The position numbers and the translations under genes are program-made. Below the pieces are notes generated by a model that ran no database searches, was not told where the DNA came from, and was given only the letters and a program-made list of their open reading frames with translations. From the NCBI RefSeq assembly GCF_949628215.1, contig NC_134288.1, positions 7,307,182 to 7,371,181 on the forward strand: a DNA stretch of 64,000 bases, given 5' to 3'. The DNA comes from Phalacrocorax aristotelis (Eukaryota; Chordata; Aves; Suliformes; Phalacrocoracidae). Of this stretch, positions 1 to 12,574 are shown in pieces (position 1 is the stretch's first letter; every line of letters begins with the position of its first letter).

Positions 1-3000
1 GCTGTGTCATGTTCTTGCACAGAGAGGCCAATGGAGAGGTTTGGACCCTCAAGGCACAAATCAGCGATACGGTGCAAACCAGAGAAACACCCTGGCCCCA
101 ACACAATTGGAGTCTGACCAAGTGGAGACCAAAACCAGGCAGTGGGCTGTTGCCCAAATACCTTTCTGCTTCAGGAGCTCCTGTGACTCGATCATGTTAA
201 TGAGCCTAGGGCAGCCTGCTGCTGCTCTGAGCATCCTCAGAGATGCACGACTGCTTTTCACATTAGTCCCGGTCTCCAGCACAGGGTTGGGCCAGCACTC
301 GGGACTCAAGTACTGACTCCCTGGCTCTGTGCACTACAGCCACTAAAAATAGAAAAATGTTTTTCTGAAATGTCATTGGGAGGCTCTTTCCAGGGCCCAG
401 GCAAATGGAGCTTCTGCCTGGATGCCATGCTGCATCCCAGCACAGACTGTCCACCAACAGGTATTTTCTTGGGACACAAATGCTTCTTCCACTGCTCCAA
501 GACTTTGGAATAAAGGCAGATATGGCCTTTCTTGGTACCTGAATCTACCTAAAAAGTCAAGCCCTGAACTCTATAAATCAATGAAAGAGTGAGGGTTGCC
601 CTCAACATGGCAATGCTGGTGGAAGGAGGCAATGAAGCATGGGATCCTGTGTGCATTTTGCAGGAGCGAGTGCCTGTGCCCCTCCCGACTAGCCAGGCTC
701 AGCTGGCAAGCTCTCATCCTTGGGTCTGACCCTGCATCCCTGGCGGCTCCTCTGCTGCTTGCTCAAGGACTCGTGGTAAAACAAACTCTAAACTACAAAA
801 ATACAGCGACAAACAGCCACACCAGCTGTACAGCAGGGAAAAAAATGTACTTGGAGTTGCAAAATCTGGGCTCTGACATGAAGACAGCAGTGATTCTCCA
901 TGCAGCAGCAGAGGAATACCTACCAGGAGGCTGAGGAGCCATCAGACACCCCTGTTCCACCTGCTGCGGCTCTGCGGCATTCCTGGGCCAGCAGTGAGTC
1001 GCCAGCCCTGAACCGCAGCAGGGCTGATCCGCTGCCGAGAGCACCTGAGGGAAGTGAGCAGGTCCCACACCAGCCCCCACAGGCCCCCTGCAGCTCTGGG
1101 GTGGCACACCGCCCCGCACCCCAATGCTCCAGCATCTTGCGGGGTGGATCACCCATCCTGTAGCTCCATCAGCCCCAAGTCCTCCTCCTTGGACTGAGGT
1201 GTCCTGTCCACACAGGGGTGATGTCTGCAGGAAGGAGAGGCAGAGGTGGGATGGAGGAAGCCAGCAAGTCCCCCAGCATCTTTCAAAGCCTCCAGACCTG
1301 AAGACCCTCTGCAACCAGAGCCCTTCTCACTACCTCCAGCACTGCCAAAACCTCCTGCAGGGAGCCCAAAAGACAGCATCCTTGCAGAGGTGGGTGAGCC
1401 TCTTCCCCTCAGCCCGTGCCCCATTAATCTCCAGCTGTAATTGCTTCTGCACTCACACCAGCACAGAGGCAGCTGGAGGCAGAGCTGCAGTGGGAGCCGG
1501 GCACTCACTGAGCCTCAAACCACCAGGGCACTTCCTCCTGCAAAATAACAATAGTGACAATTCATCAGCAATTTATAGTTCTGGTGTGAAATTCCCAGCT
1601 GTGTCATCACATTTGGGCAGGGATGGAAGGGGCCCAAACCCAGCGGCCACTCTCCGCGCCCAGCTCTGGTGCAGAGGCAGAGCCCCAGGGCAGGTTTGCT
1701 GCCCTTGCTCCTGCGAGTGCCAGCCCCTTGCTTCTGTTTGCTATAGGATGAGAGTATCTGCATGATCAATTGTCTCAGGGAAATGGCATCTCCCTTTATC
1801 CCCACCCTCTTATTGCATGGATAGACTGATTTCCAACTTGTCTTCTCATATCAGCACTAAATGTTAATTTACAAGGCAGTGCCATGTCCAGGGCAGCACA
1901 GGGGCATGGGACAGATCTCCTGCTCCATCCTGCCTGGCCATGCCCAATGGGGGCCAGGGGCCACTGCGTGCTCCCTCTGTGGCCGTGGCCATGGCTACGG
2001 ATGTGCACAGCTACCAAAAGTGAAGTGCAGGGCAAGTGTCTGCACTACACGAGCCTGTGCAGAGTCAAAGGCTCAGCTGCACTCTTGGTTACTCACATAG
2101 TTTGACCTGCAATATTGTAAGATTTAATTACAATGAAATCTGTGCTTCCACCTTCACCTGTTCCTCTGTTGGCGGAGAAAGCAAGCAGTGAGCTTGTGCT
2201 GCCTGTGTGACCTGGGGTACAGGGACTAGTTGCTGTGGCTTTGTCTCTACTAGTAAATTAAATGTGCCTGGGCTGACTCTGGCACCAAAGCCAGGTGTCA
2301 GGGAACAAATCAAGTCCTTGCCATTAACCTCTCCTCTAACACCATGCTGCCTGCCCTTCTGGCAGCATCCCTGCCCATGGTGGCCCTTAGCCCTGCTGGG
2401 AATGGTATGGAGAAGGCCGCCTCATACACAGGAAGCCCTGGCCCAAGATGCTCCATCAGATTAATTATGAGCCTGGGAATGGCCTTTGGCTTTGTTGAAA
2501 TCGATTTTGAGGGTGTGTCCTGAGTGTTGGAGGGCAGTGAAACAACCTGGGGCAGAGACAAAGCGGAGGGAGAGGATGCAGCATACAGGAGATTACAAGT
2601 TGCTATAAGATGGAGGCAATGCATGTCCTTGGGGCATCTGGAGGAAAACTTCCAGAGAGGTTCATTGCTCTGAAGTGCCTGACCTTGCACTGCCCCCTCT
2701 CCAGAAGTTTCCCATCTATATAAAAATTAGCCACTGCTGTGTTATGACTCTCCAAATTTTCTCATGTTTCTGGTTACAGCTTCAGAGCCCAACCACAAGC
2801 TGAGGTCTCCAGCAAGTTCAGCGAATGTTCATTAATCTTTCCTGGCTTAGGCACCCAGTGGGTTCAGTAAAACTCCAAGACAGAAAAGTTTCAGGCTGTC
2901 AGAGCTGTGGGCCATCGCCAGGCAATACAAAAAGAGCCTGTCCCGTGCCTGCTGCAGATGGATGGCAACACAGTCACCTTACTGCAGGGGGCTGGGTGCT

Positions 3001-6000
3001 GTGGGTGCATCCAAGGGCTCCAGAGTCTGAAGGAGGTTGATTAAATAATTTCCACCATGGAGCAGGTTGATATCCTCCTGACAGCAGTGCCCACAGACAC
3101 CCTGTGGCTCTGGGAGGCAGATGGGGGTTGTAGGGATAGGACCTCCAGAGCTGATGGTCCCCACTCCCCTCTTCCTGCTTGGAGGTTGCTGGCATCACAG
3201 CTTGGCTTTCTCTCCCTGCCACCCCGTGGGCTGGCTCCAGGGAGAGGCAAGGCTGCATGGGGACAGCCGATGGCACGGGGAGGAGAAGTCCAAACCCCTC
3301 CAGCCAGAGCAACCCCTTCCCAGAGCTCGTGGGAGGCCAGGGGGGACAAACACACAAGTGAGCACAAAAAGCACCAGGAAAAAAAGAGTATTAAGGAAAG
3401 CCCAAATGTCTTTGCCAGTGAGAAACACAAGAGCAGGCTTTTGCGTCTGCCCTAATTTAGCTCTGTCCCTCTGGAAAGGACTATTTGTGAAATGCTTTGT
3501 GTTCATGTCCCCAGCATTAATCAGCCCCTGTCGGCAGCCGGCTCTGCGGATCCCCCTGCGCTCGCAGGTGCACTAGTTCTCGCCCCGCTCTATCCCACCC
3601 TTCCACGTGGCAGGTACCCAGCGGCTCCGGCCTTTCACAACAGATGCCCAAGGGGCTGAAAAGTGCTTGAAGATTTTTCTTTTAATTAAAGGAGCTCTGC
3701 AGACATGCTATATTCATATATATTTTCCCCTATTTTTTAATTTATTGCTACATCAGCTATTAAAAAAAAAAAGGCAGGAAGAAGAAAGGAAGAGATCTGC
3801 CACAAGCTGAGCGCCTTTCGGGATGACTCACTGCAGTACTGAAATGGCTGCTGGCTTCAGACTCACCCTGCCTCTGCGATTTGCTTCCAGACTGCAGAAG
3901 AGACCATGGCAAGAGGTTTCGCTGCCATGTGGTTATCAACATAATCCCCCGCGGGCTTCGGCGGGAGGAGACCTTCCTCCCCCAAGAGCGGAAGATGGGG
4001 GGAGACATGAAAGGAAGAGATGGTGAGGCGTTTCCAGCTGACCTGATTTTCTGCCTGTTCCCATCTCTACATCACTGCCAGTTAGTTCAGGAGTCGTGGC
4101 AGAGGCACAGGTCTAGCCCGTGCCATGGGCAGATGTGCCCTCCCTGTGCAGCTGCAAACCCAGCTGCACCGAGTAAGGCCCACTGCAACTCATTTTGCTG
4201 AGAAAAAACCTTTAAAATGGAAGTCTCCTTTTCCTGCCATGGCTTGCCAGTGTCAGTGTGAAGTCAGGCCAACAAGCTCTGGTCAGCTAATGGGAGAGTC
4301 AGGCCTTTCGCATCTGAGCTTGTGCAGCACAGGGAAAATTCACCTTGGGTACCACTGATGCTGCAGCCAGGTCCCCTCTGAAGGATGCTGTGATGCGAGC
4401 ACAAGCCTAAATGGACATCTGCATCCTGGGAGGTGAACTTTGCTCTCCTGCAGCTGCTTCCAACCAGGGCTTTGAGCTGCAGCAGGAAGCATGGAGGTGT
4501 CTCCCCTCCCTGCCTCCCCAGCCCCTTCCCAGGGTGACCCCTATGAGCAGAGCCCAGCAGCTCCCTGCCTCGCTTTCCACTCACGCTTCAGCTCCTCTGC
4601 ATGGTCCAGAGAACACTCAGCAAACCTCCTGGTGCTGGAAGAGCTGGTTTTTGGGGGGACAGGGCGTAAATAACACTCTAGTGCAGAGACAAAGCCCCGG
4701 ATGGAGTGGGCACCCTCACAGTGCCTGCATGGCCCCCAAGACACAGCTCCTTCTCTGGAAAAAGGCTGGCTGAGAAATATTTTCAGAAGGAAAAGGAAAA
4801 TTCACCCTTATCACAGGATGTCAGTGACAGGCAGAGAAAACCCCACGCAGGAGGCAGCCCTCCTCCCACCTCATGGGCTGCACCCCGCTGGGGCTCAGCA
4901 CCCGCTGTGAGCTCGGCTGAAGGCAGCTGCTGCAAGTGCCCAGAGCAGACAAAGCTGGGCATCTTTATCTTGCAGCTTCAGGGATCCTCAGCCATCCCTA
5001 ACTGCCATAAAAATAAATGCCTTTTGCTTCATTGCTTCATGTCACAGAGCAGAGGAATTTCCCTCAGGTTTTTTTTTCTCAGTTTGTTTTTTTTTTTTCT
5101 TTTCTGAGGCCTCCCTCAAAGTCATCCCTTCCCCCTCCATCCGCTGCCTCCTTCCCATGTAAACAAGCACAGAGCGCACACAGTCTGACACATCACACAC
5201 ATGGAAACACGCTGATGGCCCTGCCATGCGGAGTGCTGCCTGGTGCAGGGACGGGGCTGGCAGCACACACGGCCACGGGAGGCGGGTGTGCGGGCAGGGG
5301 GAAGGATGCTCACCACCAGAAAGAGCTCTCAGCTGGCTGCGTGCAAGCCTAGAGAAGGGTGAGTGCCCACAGGCTCCAGCCCCTCGGGCTGGAATCAGCA
5401 AGCTGAGGGATCCAATGAGGAGGGTGGTGTGAAGTCTCGCCCCATGCAAGCCGCCTGCCTGACACAGCTGCTCTGTGCCGGCTGCCGAAGCAATAAGCCA
5501 TCGCTGCGCGTTCATGCAACCCTGCCCGTCACCCCGGGAAGATCTCCCATCCTCGCTTTCCTGTCTCTCTGCTCTGGCAGCTGACTTCTGGGGCAGTTGG
5601 TGTGCTTGCAGTGCTCCCCAGGCTGTGTGGGGATGGCCCTGGGTGGCGGCAGCAGCTTGCTGACCTGAAGCGCAGCATGTGCCATGCCTGGGACTCTCTG
5701 CCTTCGCCCACCTCCCAGTAAGCCTTTAAAGAGACAGTGGGAAGCTCAGCGAGCCGGGGGGCTCTTTCCTGGGGGACTGCCCTGGTGCCCTATGCACCCC
5801 TGTCCCAAGGAGGAAGATGAAGCTGGAATGCGTAGAGGGTGACTGAGAGGTCAAAGGCACATCACCTGCCCGACACAGGGCAGCATCGCTACTGGGGCCC
5901 TGCTCAGCCTGAACACCTGCACCGTGGGACAGCACGCAGCACCCGGCTTACCTCCGGGAGCTCAGCCCCCCGAGGGCAGCGCTCGCCACTTGGGTGCCTT

Positions 6001-6099
6001 TGCAAAGAGCTGGGGTAGGCCAGGGCCGGTTGAGGTCCATACGCCCCACCCCAGCTCCCACCAGCCATCCCACAGGCTCTCCCAGCTGCTAAGGGCGCT
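1..6099. other. Non-coding flank upstream of KCNS1
   Basis: I find no gene here. The open frames are short, overlap on both strands, lack splice-framed continuations and show no family motif. Base composition is moderately GC-rich, with one sharp AT-rich patch at about 3,660-3,775 that holds a TTAATTAAA-type homeodomain core and a run of A, and a T-rich stretch at about 5,069-5,099. In mammals the next genes on this side of KCNS1 are WFDC family members, but I see no four-disulphide WAP cysteine pattern. Confidence 0.6.
5069..5099. repeat. T-rich low-complexity tract
   Basis: Two long T runs are separated by a short CTCAG-containing spacer. This is simple sequence and likely to vary in length. 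Confidence 0.8.
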
Positions 6100-6676
6100 G
6101 CCAGCAGGTAAGGTGATCGGGACAGGCGTACCTATGCCTGGCCCAGGTTTCTGTCCCGCTGCCAGCCTCGGCTGGGCCCTCCGCGGCTGCTGCTGCAGCG
6201 CTGCCTTCGCAGGGGAAACTGCCTGCCTCGCAGCGGGGCTGTGCCGATCCGCCAGCCGCTTGTGCCAAAATCGGGGTTCCCCGTCTTGTGGTCCCGGTGG
6301 GCTTCCCCGGGGGACGGGTGGGGTCCCCTCCGGGCATCCCAGGGCATCCCCAGCCCCCTCCCCTGCACGGAGCTCGGGGGCCGCCCCAGAGGACCCCGGG
6401 GGGGCTGCGCTGCCCCGGCCCCATCGTGCCGCCGGGCGCCCGCGGAAGCGGCAGCCGGGGACCGGCCTCGCCTCCCCGCTCCCACCCCGCGGCTCCGGGC
6501 GGGCGGGCCGGAGGGCGGCACCCCCGGGAGGGGCGGCGGGCGGGACCCCCCCTCCGGCCTCGCGGAGCTTCTGCTGCCGCCGCCGCCGGCCCCGCAGGGC
6601 TCCGCGGCTCCGCGCCGGGCGCGCACGCTGCGGCGGGGGCGGCGCCGAGGCAGGTGAGCGGCGGCGCGGGGCCGGG

Positions 6677-6900
6677 CTCCGGCATCCCGGGGTGCGGCAG
6701 GCACCGGCATCCCGGGGACCCGGGGCTCCGGCTTCCCGGGGTGCGGCAGGCACCGGCATCCCGGGGACCCGGGGCTCCGGCATCCCGGGGTGCGGCGGGC
6801 ACCGGCATCGCGGGGACCTGGGGCTCCGGCATCCCGGGGTGCGGCGGGCACCGGCATCGCGGGGACCTGGGGCTCCGGCATCCCGGGGACCCGGGTTACT
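6677..6900. repeat. 49-bp minisatellite, about 4 copies plus degenerate extension
   Basis: Four consecutive 49-bp units start at 6,677, 6,726, 6,775 and 6,824, each beginning CTCCGGCATCCCGGGG or one base different. Each unit is itself two diverged half-units built on GGCATCCCGGGG. The neighbouring copies differ by only a few substitutions, for example CCCGGGGACCC versus CGCGGGGACCT shared by copies 3 and 4, which points to recent duplication of that pair. Degenerate GGCATCCCGGG half-units continue to about 7,260. Confidence 0.9.
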
Positions 6901-7260
6901 GGCACCCGGGGTGCTGCAGGCACCGGCATCCCGGGGCGGGGCAGGGACCCGGTGCGCCGGCATCCCCGGGCGCGGTGAGGACCGTGGGATCGGCAAGCCA
7001 GGGGACAGCAGGGACGGGAGCATCGGCATCCCGGGAACCCGGGGCACCGGCATCCCCGGGCATTGCAGGGATCAGCACCCTGGGGCGCGGCAGGCACCCG
7101 GGGCACCGGCATCCCGGGGTGAGAGGGCAACCGGAGCAGCGGCATGCGGGGGTGAGCAGGGGTGGGGGCAGCGGCACACCGGGATAAGCGGGGAAGCGAG
7201 GCACCGACATCCCGGGATGAGCAGGGAGCCGCCGTGCCAGCAAACCCATCCCGGGATGCC
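6900..7260. repeat. Degenerate continuation of the CCGGCATCCCGGG repeat
   Basis: The core CCGGCATCCC or CCGGCATCCCCGGG recurs irregularly (for example near 6,925, 6,957, 7,021, 7,047 and 7,105) with variable spacers. These look like old half-units of the minisatellite. The absence of stops on both strands comes from composition, not coding. Confidence 0.75.
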
Positions 7261-7700
7261 GCTGGGACCCGGGGCACAGGGATACACCTCCTGGTCCCTC
7301 TGCAGGCGGGTGTAGGAGAATCCCTCTCCCCGAAGTCTTCCCCCCACGGGGGCTGCACCTCCTCCTCCTCCCCAGGGGGCAGGGCTGGGCGCGGGGGTCC
7401 CCTCCGGAGAGCTGTGCACCCCCTGCGTGGGACCTAGGAGCGGAGGCTGGCACAGGGCAGAGCATCATCTGCAGCAGGCGCTGGGCCGCCCGCTCGCTGT
7501 TGGTGATCACCCCCGCCTGCACCCCGAAGCAGGCAGGGAGTCCCCCCGGCATCTGCATCCCCAGCCCCGGGCGTTTCGGTGGCCTCTCGGTGCACAGCGG
7601 CAGTTTAGGCTCTGCCTGCAGGGAGCAGCCAGCAGTGGGAATCCCCCTTCCATGCTCCCCCCTGCCCGCCTGGCAAAGCCCCCCACCGCCAAAGGAAGGG

Positions 7701-10700
7701 CTCGGTCCTGAGCATCCTCAGGCCGATGGGTTCAGGGGCGCTCAGCGATGGGGACGGGGCTCTGCAGGGGCACTTTCGGATGATGTCTCCCCAGTACTGC
7801 CCCAGCGCACGGCTGATGGGGACAGCATCCTGCAGGAGCTGGGAGGTCAGCCAGCCTCACTGCCCCCCTCAGGTACCCAGTGGGGGCCCCCCAGCCCCAT
7901 GGGTATCCCACGCAAGACATCTCCAGCGGTTTGCAGCCACCAGCCCTGCACACCTGGGACGTGCAGGGTTGCAAGCCCGGGGTGACAGGGCGTTTAGGGC
8001 TGGGCTCCAGGCACAGGATAAGGGTTTCCTCCTTCTCTACGTGTTTCTAATGGCTCCTTTGAGACAAGCCACACGACTCCCCGCTGGGAAGCCTCGCTGA
8101 GCTGTAAGTACAGGGCTTTTTATTTGGACTGTTAATCTAAATCCATTGTACCTGGTTGGAAAAGCCCCTGTGTGCAATACTCCCTGCACTTGCTGCATCC
8201 TCACTTGAATGTCTATTAGCATCTTCCTTCCAGTACCTTGGGTCCCTTCTGCCAGTTAGAATAAATATACATAACTTCCATTTGAAAGCCTTTAAGAAAA
8301 AAATATGTTGTCAAGGGAAACTCTTCTAGCATTTTTTACAGATATGCTTGATCTGTTTTTATATTTTTACTGTCATAAATGCATATATCAGAGATTTTTT
8401 TTTCTCCGCAAGATACATATTCATATGAACACCCAAGACCCAGCTCACATTGGGCTTGTGTAATTCTGATGATTGTCTCATTAAAATAGCTACAATATAT
8501 TTCAAAATTTACCAGAAAGGGACTGGCTTTATCTGTTCTATTCTATCAATAATTTATGGAAATTTTGCTTTAACTAAAGGAATATTTTGCAAATTCACAT
8601 TATTCCAGACGGACACATTGGTATTCTCTGTCCATTGTGCTTTGAAATAAAAAAACACCCAACCTTCCTAAAGTAAGCTGTTTCCCAGCAAACAGCCCTG
8701 CAAACGTGAGACGGGCGCATGCTTTGATCATCCAACAGGGATCATCACAGGGTCTTAGTTTAAACCTCAGTTTTGCTCTAAAGCTGAGCTTAGCTAGTCA
8801 TGAAATGAGTAGGCAAAAGAGTTATAAAACTACTAATTGCTGCTTTGGATTCCTAGATGAAAGCTGTATGTGGGAGAAACCATTTGCTTTATTCAGAAGC
8901 AAACATCAGAAAGGAGCGCATCAGACAGTTCACGACCCTTCTCCTGGCCCTGCTTCTTGCGCAGGAGGGCGGGAGGGATCTCCCTGGGGTACAAAGGCTT
9001 GCAGGGTTCTGACACCCACTTTTTTCTTTTGAGCTGTGGGAGAGGTGGGAGCCGGCTCCCTCCTGGCCCTCAGGGTTTGGCAAGTCTCACCCAGAGCTGC
9101 AGCCGCAGGGCACAGTGTGCTGGGGCTGGCCCTGCTGAGCTGATGCTTCGCTTTAGGCTTGTCCTGCCATCCCAGCGCAGCCCTCGGTAGCCACCCGGGC
9201 TGCTCCGTGCCCCAGCCTACACCCAAAACCACCTTTCCTTGGATTTTGGTGACATTTGGCCTGGTCTCCTGGAGCAGCTGCTGTATAGGACGGGTGCAGA
9301 AAGAGGCTGAGGATGGGTGGGGGATAAGCTGGATCCCACAGACCCACCCCCACGGCCCCGTGTGTGTTTGTAGCATGAATGCATGAGCATCCTTCTGGAA
9401 GGAACCTGGATTAGTCATCCCCACCCCACAGATGGGCTGTGCAATATCTTCCCTGGAAAAGCTAATCTGTCACAGAAATTCCAATTTATCCCTGAAAAGG
9501 AGTGTTTACACACCTTTTTCTCCCTTGCTTTTGTCTTAAGCATTAAAAAAGTTGATCCTTCTTTTTTTTCCTCCCCTTTGAAAGGCAAGACAATGAGTCC
9601 ATTAAGCTCTGAGGCTTATCACAAGCCGGTTGCCTCCTTCAGACATGGTGTAATTGGAACTGCTGGCTTTGTGGTGCAAAGCCTGTGTCTTTAAGGAGCC
9701 CTGGCTCCAAGATGCAGTGGAGTTAGCAGGTGCCTTTGCCAGGCTATTTCGCACAAATCTGGCATTTGCTGCACCCACAGCCCTGCTCAGCTTAAAACCA
9801 TACCTCTGGGGTTTATTTCTAACCATTAACTCCACTAGCTGCTCCTCTCCAGCTCTGCTCTGACCTCCAGATTTAGATGTGAAAAATGTCCCCCAGGTCT
9901 CTCCTGGTTTGACAAACCTTTTATGCTGCATTTCTGAGACACAGGAAAACTGGCAGAGCCCTTCCCCTGCTTTGGTGTTTGCCCCCAAACCCCATGAGAT
10001 GTCCGATGAGCAACGCGGGGCTGGGGTGCAATGGGGTCTGCAGGTCCCTTGGGCGGGGGGGACCCGCCTCGTGTCACTGACCTGGCCTTGGCCTTTGGTG
10101 GCTGCTGTTGGACCAGACTGTCCTGTGTGGGATCTGGTGGGACACTGCGGGGGCTGCTGTAGCCTTTTTCCTCGTCTCCTGCTGCCTGTCTGTGGCCTCT
10201 GTCCCTGTATCACCTAAAAGTTTGAAAACTTCGGTGGGCGACACAAGAGAAAGTGGGGAATTTTTCTGATAAGCAGCTGGCTGATTAAAACCAGGGAAGC
10301 CTTTGAGATGGGAGACAGGCTAGTCTGGAGGACACAAATGCCTCAGTGCACTGCAGCAAAAGCATCAGTGGCTGCAGAAGTCGTGTCAGTACCAGCAGAG
10401 ACCCTGGATGCGTGAGCAGAGCTCAGGAGCAAGTCTAATAGCGGGATTTTTTTGAAGTAGCCAATGTGTGTGGGAAAATGTAATTCCTCAACCATAAAAG
10501 CAAATGAGGTGTCCCTCCTGAGGGCACCATACACTCTTGTGCCAGGAGTGGGGGGACCGTGTGGGTATGGGGTATGCTCCGCCCATCCCCAGGCGTTTTG
10601 ATGAATAAGGTAGGTGGAGAAGTCAGATTTTGAGGTGACACAGGAAGATCACAAACCTTTTTATTTGCCTCTTTATTCTAAGCTTCTGGTCAAGATGGGT

Positions 10701-11530
10701 GAATGTGTCTGAAGGTGTGGGAAAGCTTCTCTTTTTTAGATGCTTTAACTGCTTCTCATTAGAAAATGGAATTTCTGCTGGGTGGAAAAGCCCAGCTCTG
10801 CAAAACTTCCAAAATCCTGAAAGACAACAGAAATCAGAACTTTGGTCTTTATTTCCCTACCAATGTACAGGTTTTTAATTCAGAGTAATCGATGATTCTG
10901 AATCATGTTTTTGTTATGTTTCAACATTATAAAAATAATCTTAATATTTTACATGACAGAACACACAAAAGGAAACAAAGCAGGCAGATTAATTGTGTTG
11001 ACACTTCTGCCACTGAAATTCTCCCTAAAACTGACACCTTCTGTGAAAACACTTTGATTTTGGCAAAATTGCCTTTGCTGCTGGGAAGACTGTACCATCT
11101 AAGGACCTTTTGACCAGGTCTAATTAGCAACGTAGGTAGTTGGGTTACAAAGTGGTGATTTGATGAGCATGGGGCAGTGTGAGATCTGTTTTTTCCACAG
11201 GGGAGGCTCTTTGGAGAAGAAATCCTCTCTTCGGTGACTAATTACTTGTTTGAACAAGGAAAGCCCTATGGATGAGGTGCTGGAGGTGCAGTAAACTGCC
11301 TTCCTTAGGCCATTAGCAAAGGGAGAAATTTTAAGAGTATAAAAAAAAGTGAGAAAAAGCTTGACCTGGAAAAATAATTGGCTTTTTTTTTTTTCTTTTT
11401 CCCCTTCCATACCAATGAAGGACAACTGCTGAAAGCTGTTTCTCTCCCCTCCCCTCTCCTTTGTCCTCACTTTTCCAAGTGCAAACATCCCTTCTCACTC
11501 CTCAGGGTGCTTCTGGCCCTCTCCCTCCAG
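7701..11530. other. Probable KCNS1 5' intron or upstream non-coding sequence
   Basis: No coding exon is recognised. GC content falls from the island into an AT-rich block at about 8,220-8,660 that is rich in TAAT and TATTT sequence, returns to mixed composition, and becomes AT-rich again at about 10,640-11,120. If the donor at 6,653 is used with the acceptor at 11,530, this is a 4.9-kb intron interrupting the KCNS1 5' UTR. Confidence 0.45.
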
Positions 11531-11608
11531 GAGCACCCGGAGCCCTGCATCCCCTCCAGCCCCGCTGTGTCTCGCCCACAGGTGGAACCAGCTCCCGCTC
11601 TGCTGATC

Positions 11609-12574
11609 ATGGTCAACAAGACCTTAAATTACTGGGGTCCTGGTTTTGAGGAGGACGTTATCAACATCAACGTGGGGGGTCTGAGAAGGCGGCTCAGCTC
11701 CAGCGCCCTCTCCAAGTTCCCCGACACCCGCCTGGGACGCCTGCTCTCCTGCGACTCAGAGGAGTCCATCCTGCAGCTCTGCGATGACTACGATGTGAGT
11801 GCCAGGGAGTTCTACTTTGATCGAAACCCTGGCTTCTTCCTCTATGTGCTCCACTTCTACCAGACGGGGAAGCTGCATGTCATGGAGGAGCTGTGTGTCT
11901 TCTCCTTCTGCCAGGAGATTGAATACTGGGGCATCAATGAGTTTTTCCTGGACTCCTGCTGCAGCTACCGCTACCATGAGCGCAAGCTGGAGAGCCGGCA
12001 CCACAACTGGGATGAGGAGAGCGAGGTCAGCAGTGTGGACACGTCCCCTGATGAGATCTCCGACATCAACCACGACCTGCTGCGCTACAGCACGCTGCGC
12101 TGCGGCAACGTGCGCAAACGCCTCTGGCTCACCATGGAGAACCCCGGCTACTCCATCCCCAGCAAACTCTTCAGCTTTGTGTCCATCAGTGTGGTGCTGC
12201 TTTCCATAGCCACCATGTGCATCCACAGCATGCCCGAGTACCAGGAGGTGAATGAGAAAGGCAACATGCTTGATGAACCCATCCTGCACAAGCTGGAGTA
12301 TTTTTGCATCTCCTGGTTCACCTTCGAGGTGTCTTCCCGTCTCCTGCTCTCCCCCAACCCCAGGAAGTTCTTCAAGCACCCGCTGAACCTGATTGACATT
12401 GTCTCGGTGCTGCCCTTCTACTTCACCCTCTTGGTTGACGTGACCATGGGCAGTGACTCAGAGCTGGGCAACCTGGGCAAGGTCGTGCAGGTGTTTCGGC
12501 TCATGAGGATATTCCGGGTGCTGAAGCTGGCTCGGCACTCCACCGGACTGAGGTCGCTGGGGGCCACCTTGAAG
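11609..12574 (+). CDS. KCNS1: KCNS1 (Kv9.1), coding exon 1: T1 domain and S1-S4
   Basis: This encodes the first 322 residues of an electrically silent voltage-gated K+ channel alpha subunit of the Kv9 family. Kv9 subunits do not form functional homotetramers; they join Kv2.1 or Kv2.2 at the plasma membrane and shift their gating. The T1/BTB tetramerisation domain covers about residues 17-120 (NVGG at 21-24, [12 protein letters not shown] at 66-77). S1 is about 185-206, S2 about 228-248, S3 about 259-279. S4, at about 291-312, carries spaced arginines ([19 protein letters not shown]). The segment YSIPSKLFS before S1 and the pore exon match KCNS1 better than KCNS2 or KCNS3. I chose the ATG at 11,609 because it has A at -3 and G at +4 and sits just before the T1 domain; an in-frame ATG at 11,378 precedes a polypyrimidine tract and reads non-protein-like sequence. 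The exon ends in phase 0 at AAG|GTAAAC. The N-terminus is shorter than the mammalian one. Confidence 0.95.

Larger units (their letters stand above)
6100..7700. promoter_or_regulatory. KCNS1: CpG island, candidate KCNS1 promoter and 5' non-coding exon
   Basis: This is by far the most CG-dinucleotide-dense part of the window, with G/C runs and many CGC/GCG triplets, densest at about 6,380-7,300. Two consensus donor sequences lie inside it: CAG|GTAAGG with the exon side ending at 6,107, and CAG|GTGAGC ending at 6,653. The first KCNS1 coding exon has acceptor-like sequences at 11,530 and 11,581 upstream of its ATG, so a non-coding exon ending at 6,107 or 6,653 could splice to it. Mammalian KCNS1 also has non-coding 5' exons. 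The start site is not visible, and the promoter role is inference from position and composition. Confidence 0.5.

Noticed and set aside
1124-1765. 213-aa open frame on the plus strand
   Set aside because: Low-complexity composition, no domain, no splice framing, and overlapping open frames on the other strand.
6677-6900. Regular repeats that could be mistaken for a CRISPR array
   Set aside because: The units are contiguous and homologous throughout, with no unique spacers, and the genome is a vertebrate one.
5924-7358. Very long open frames on both strands (463 aa plus, 408 and 363 aa minus)
   Set aside because: They are open on both strands because the GC-rich minisatellite lacks stop codons. 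The products are Gly/Pro/Arg/Ala repeats with no family match.
11378-11608. In-frame N-terminal extension of KCNS1 from an earlier ATG
   Set aside because: The extension begins in a T run and encodes a Phe string and Pro/Ser-rich sequence spanning acceptor-like sites. It looks like intron or UTR, and the ATG at 11,609 has the better context.
11756-12379. 207-aa open frame on the minus strand
   Set aside because: It is antisense to the KCNS1 T1-S3 coding exon. The plus-strand protein is clearly real and the antisense has no motif.
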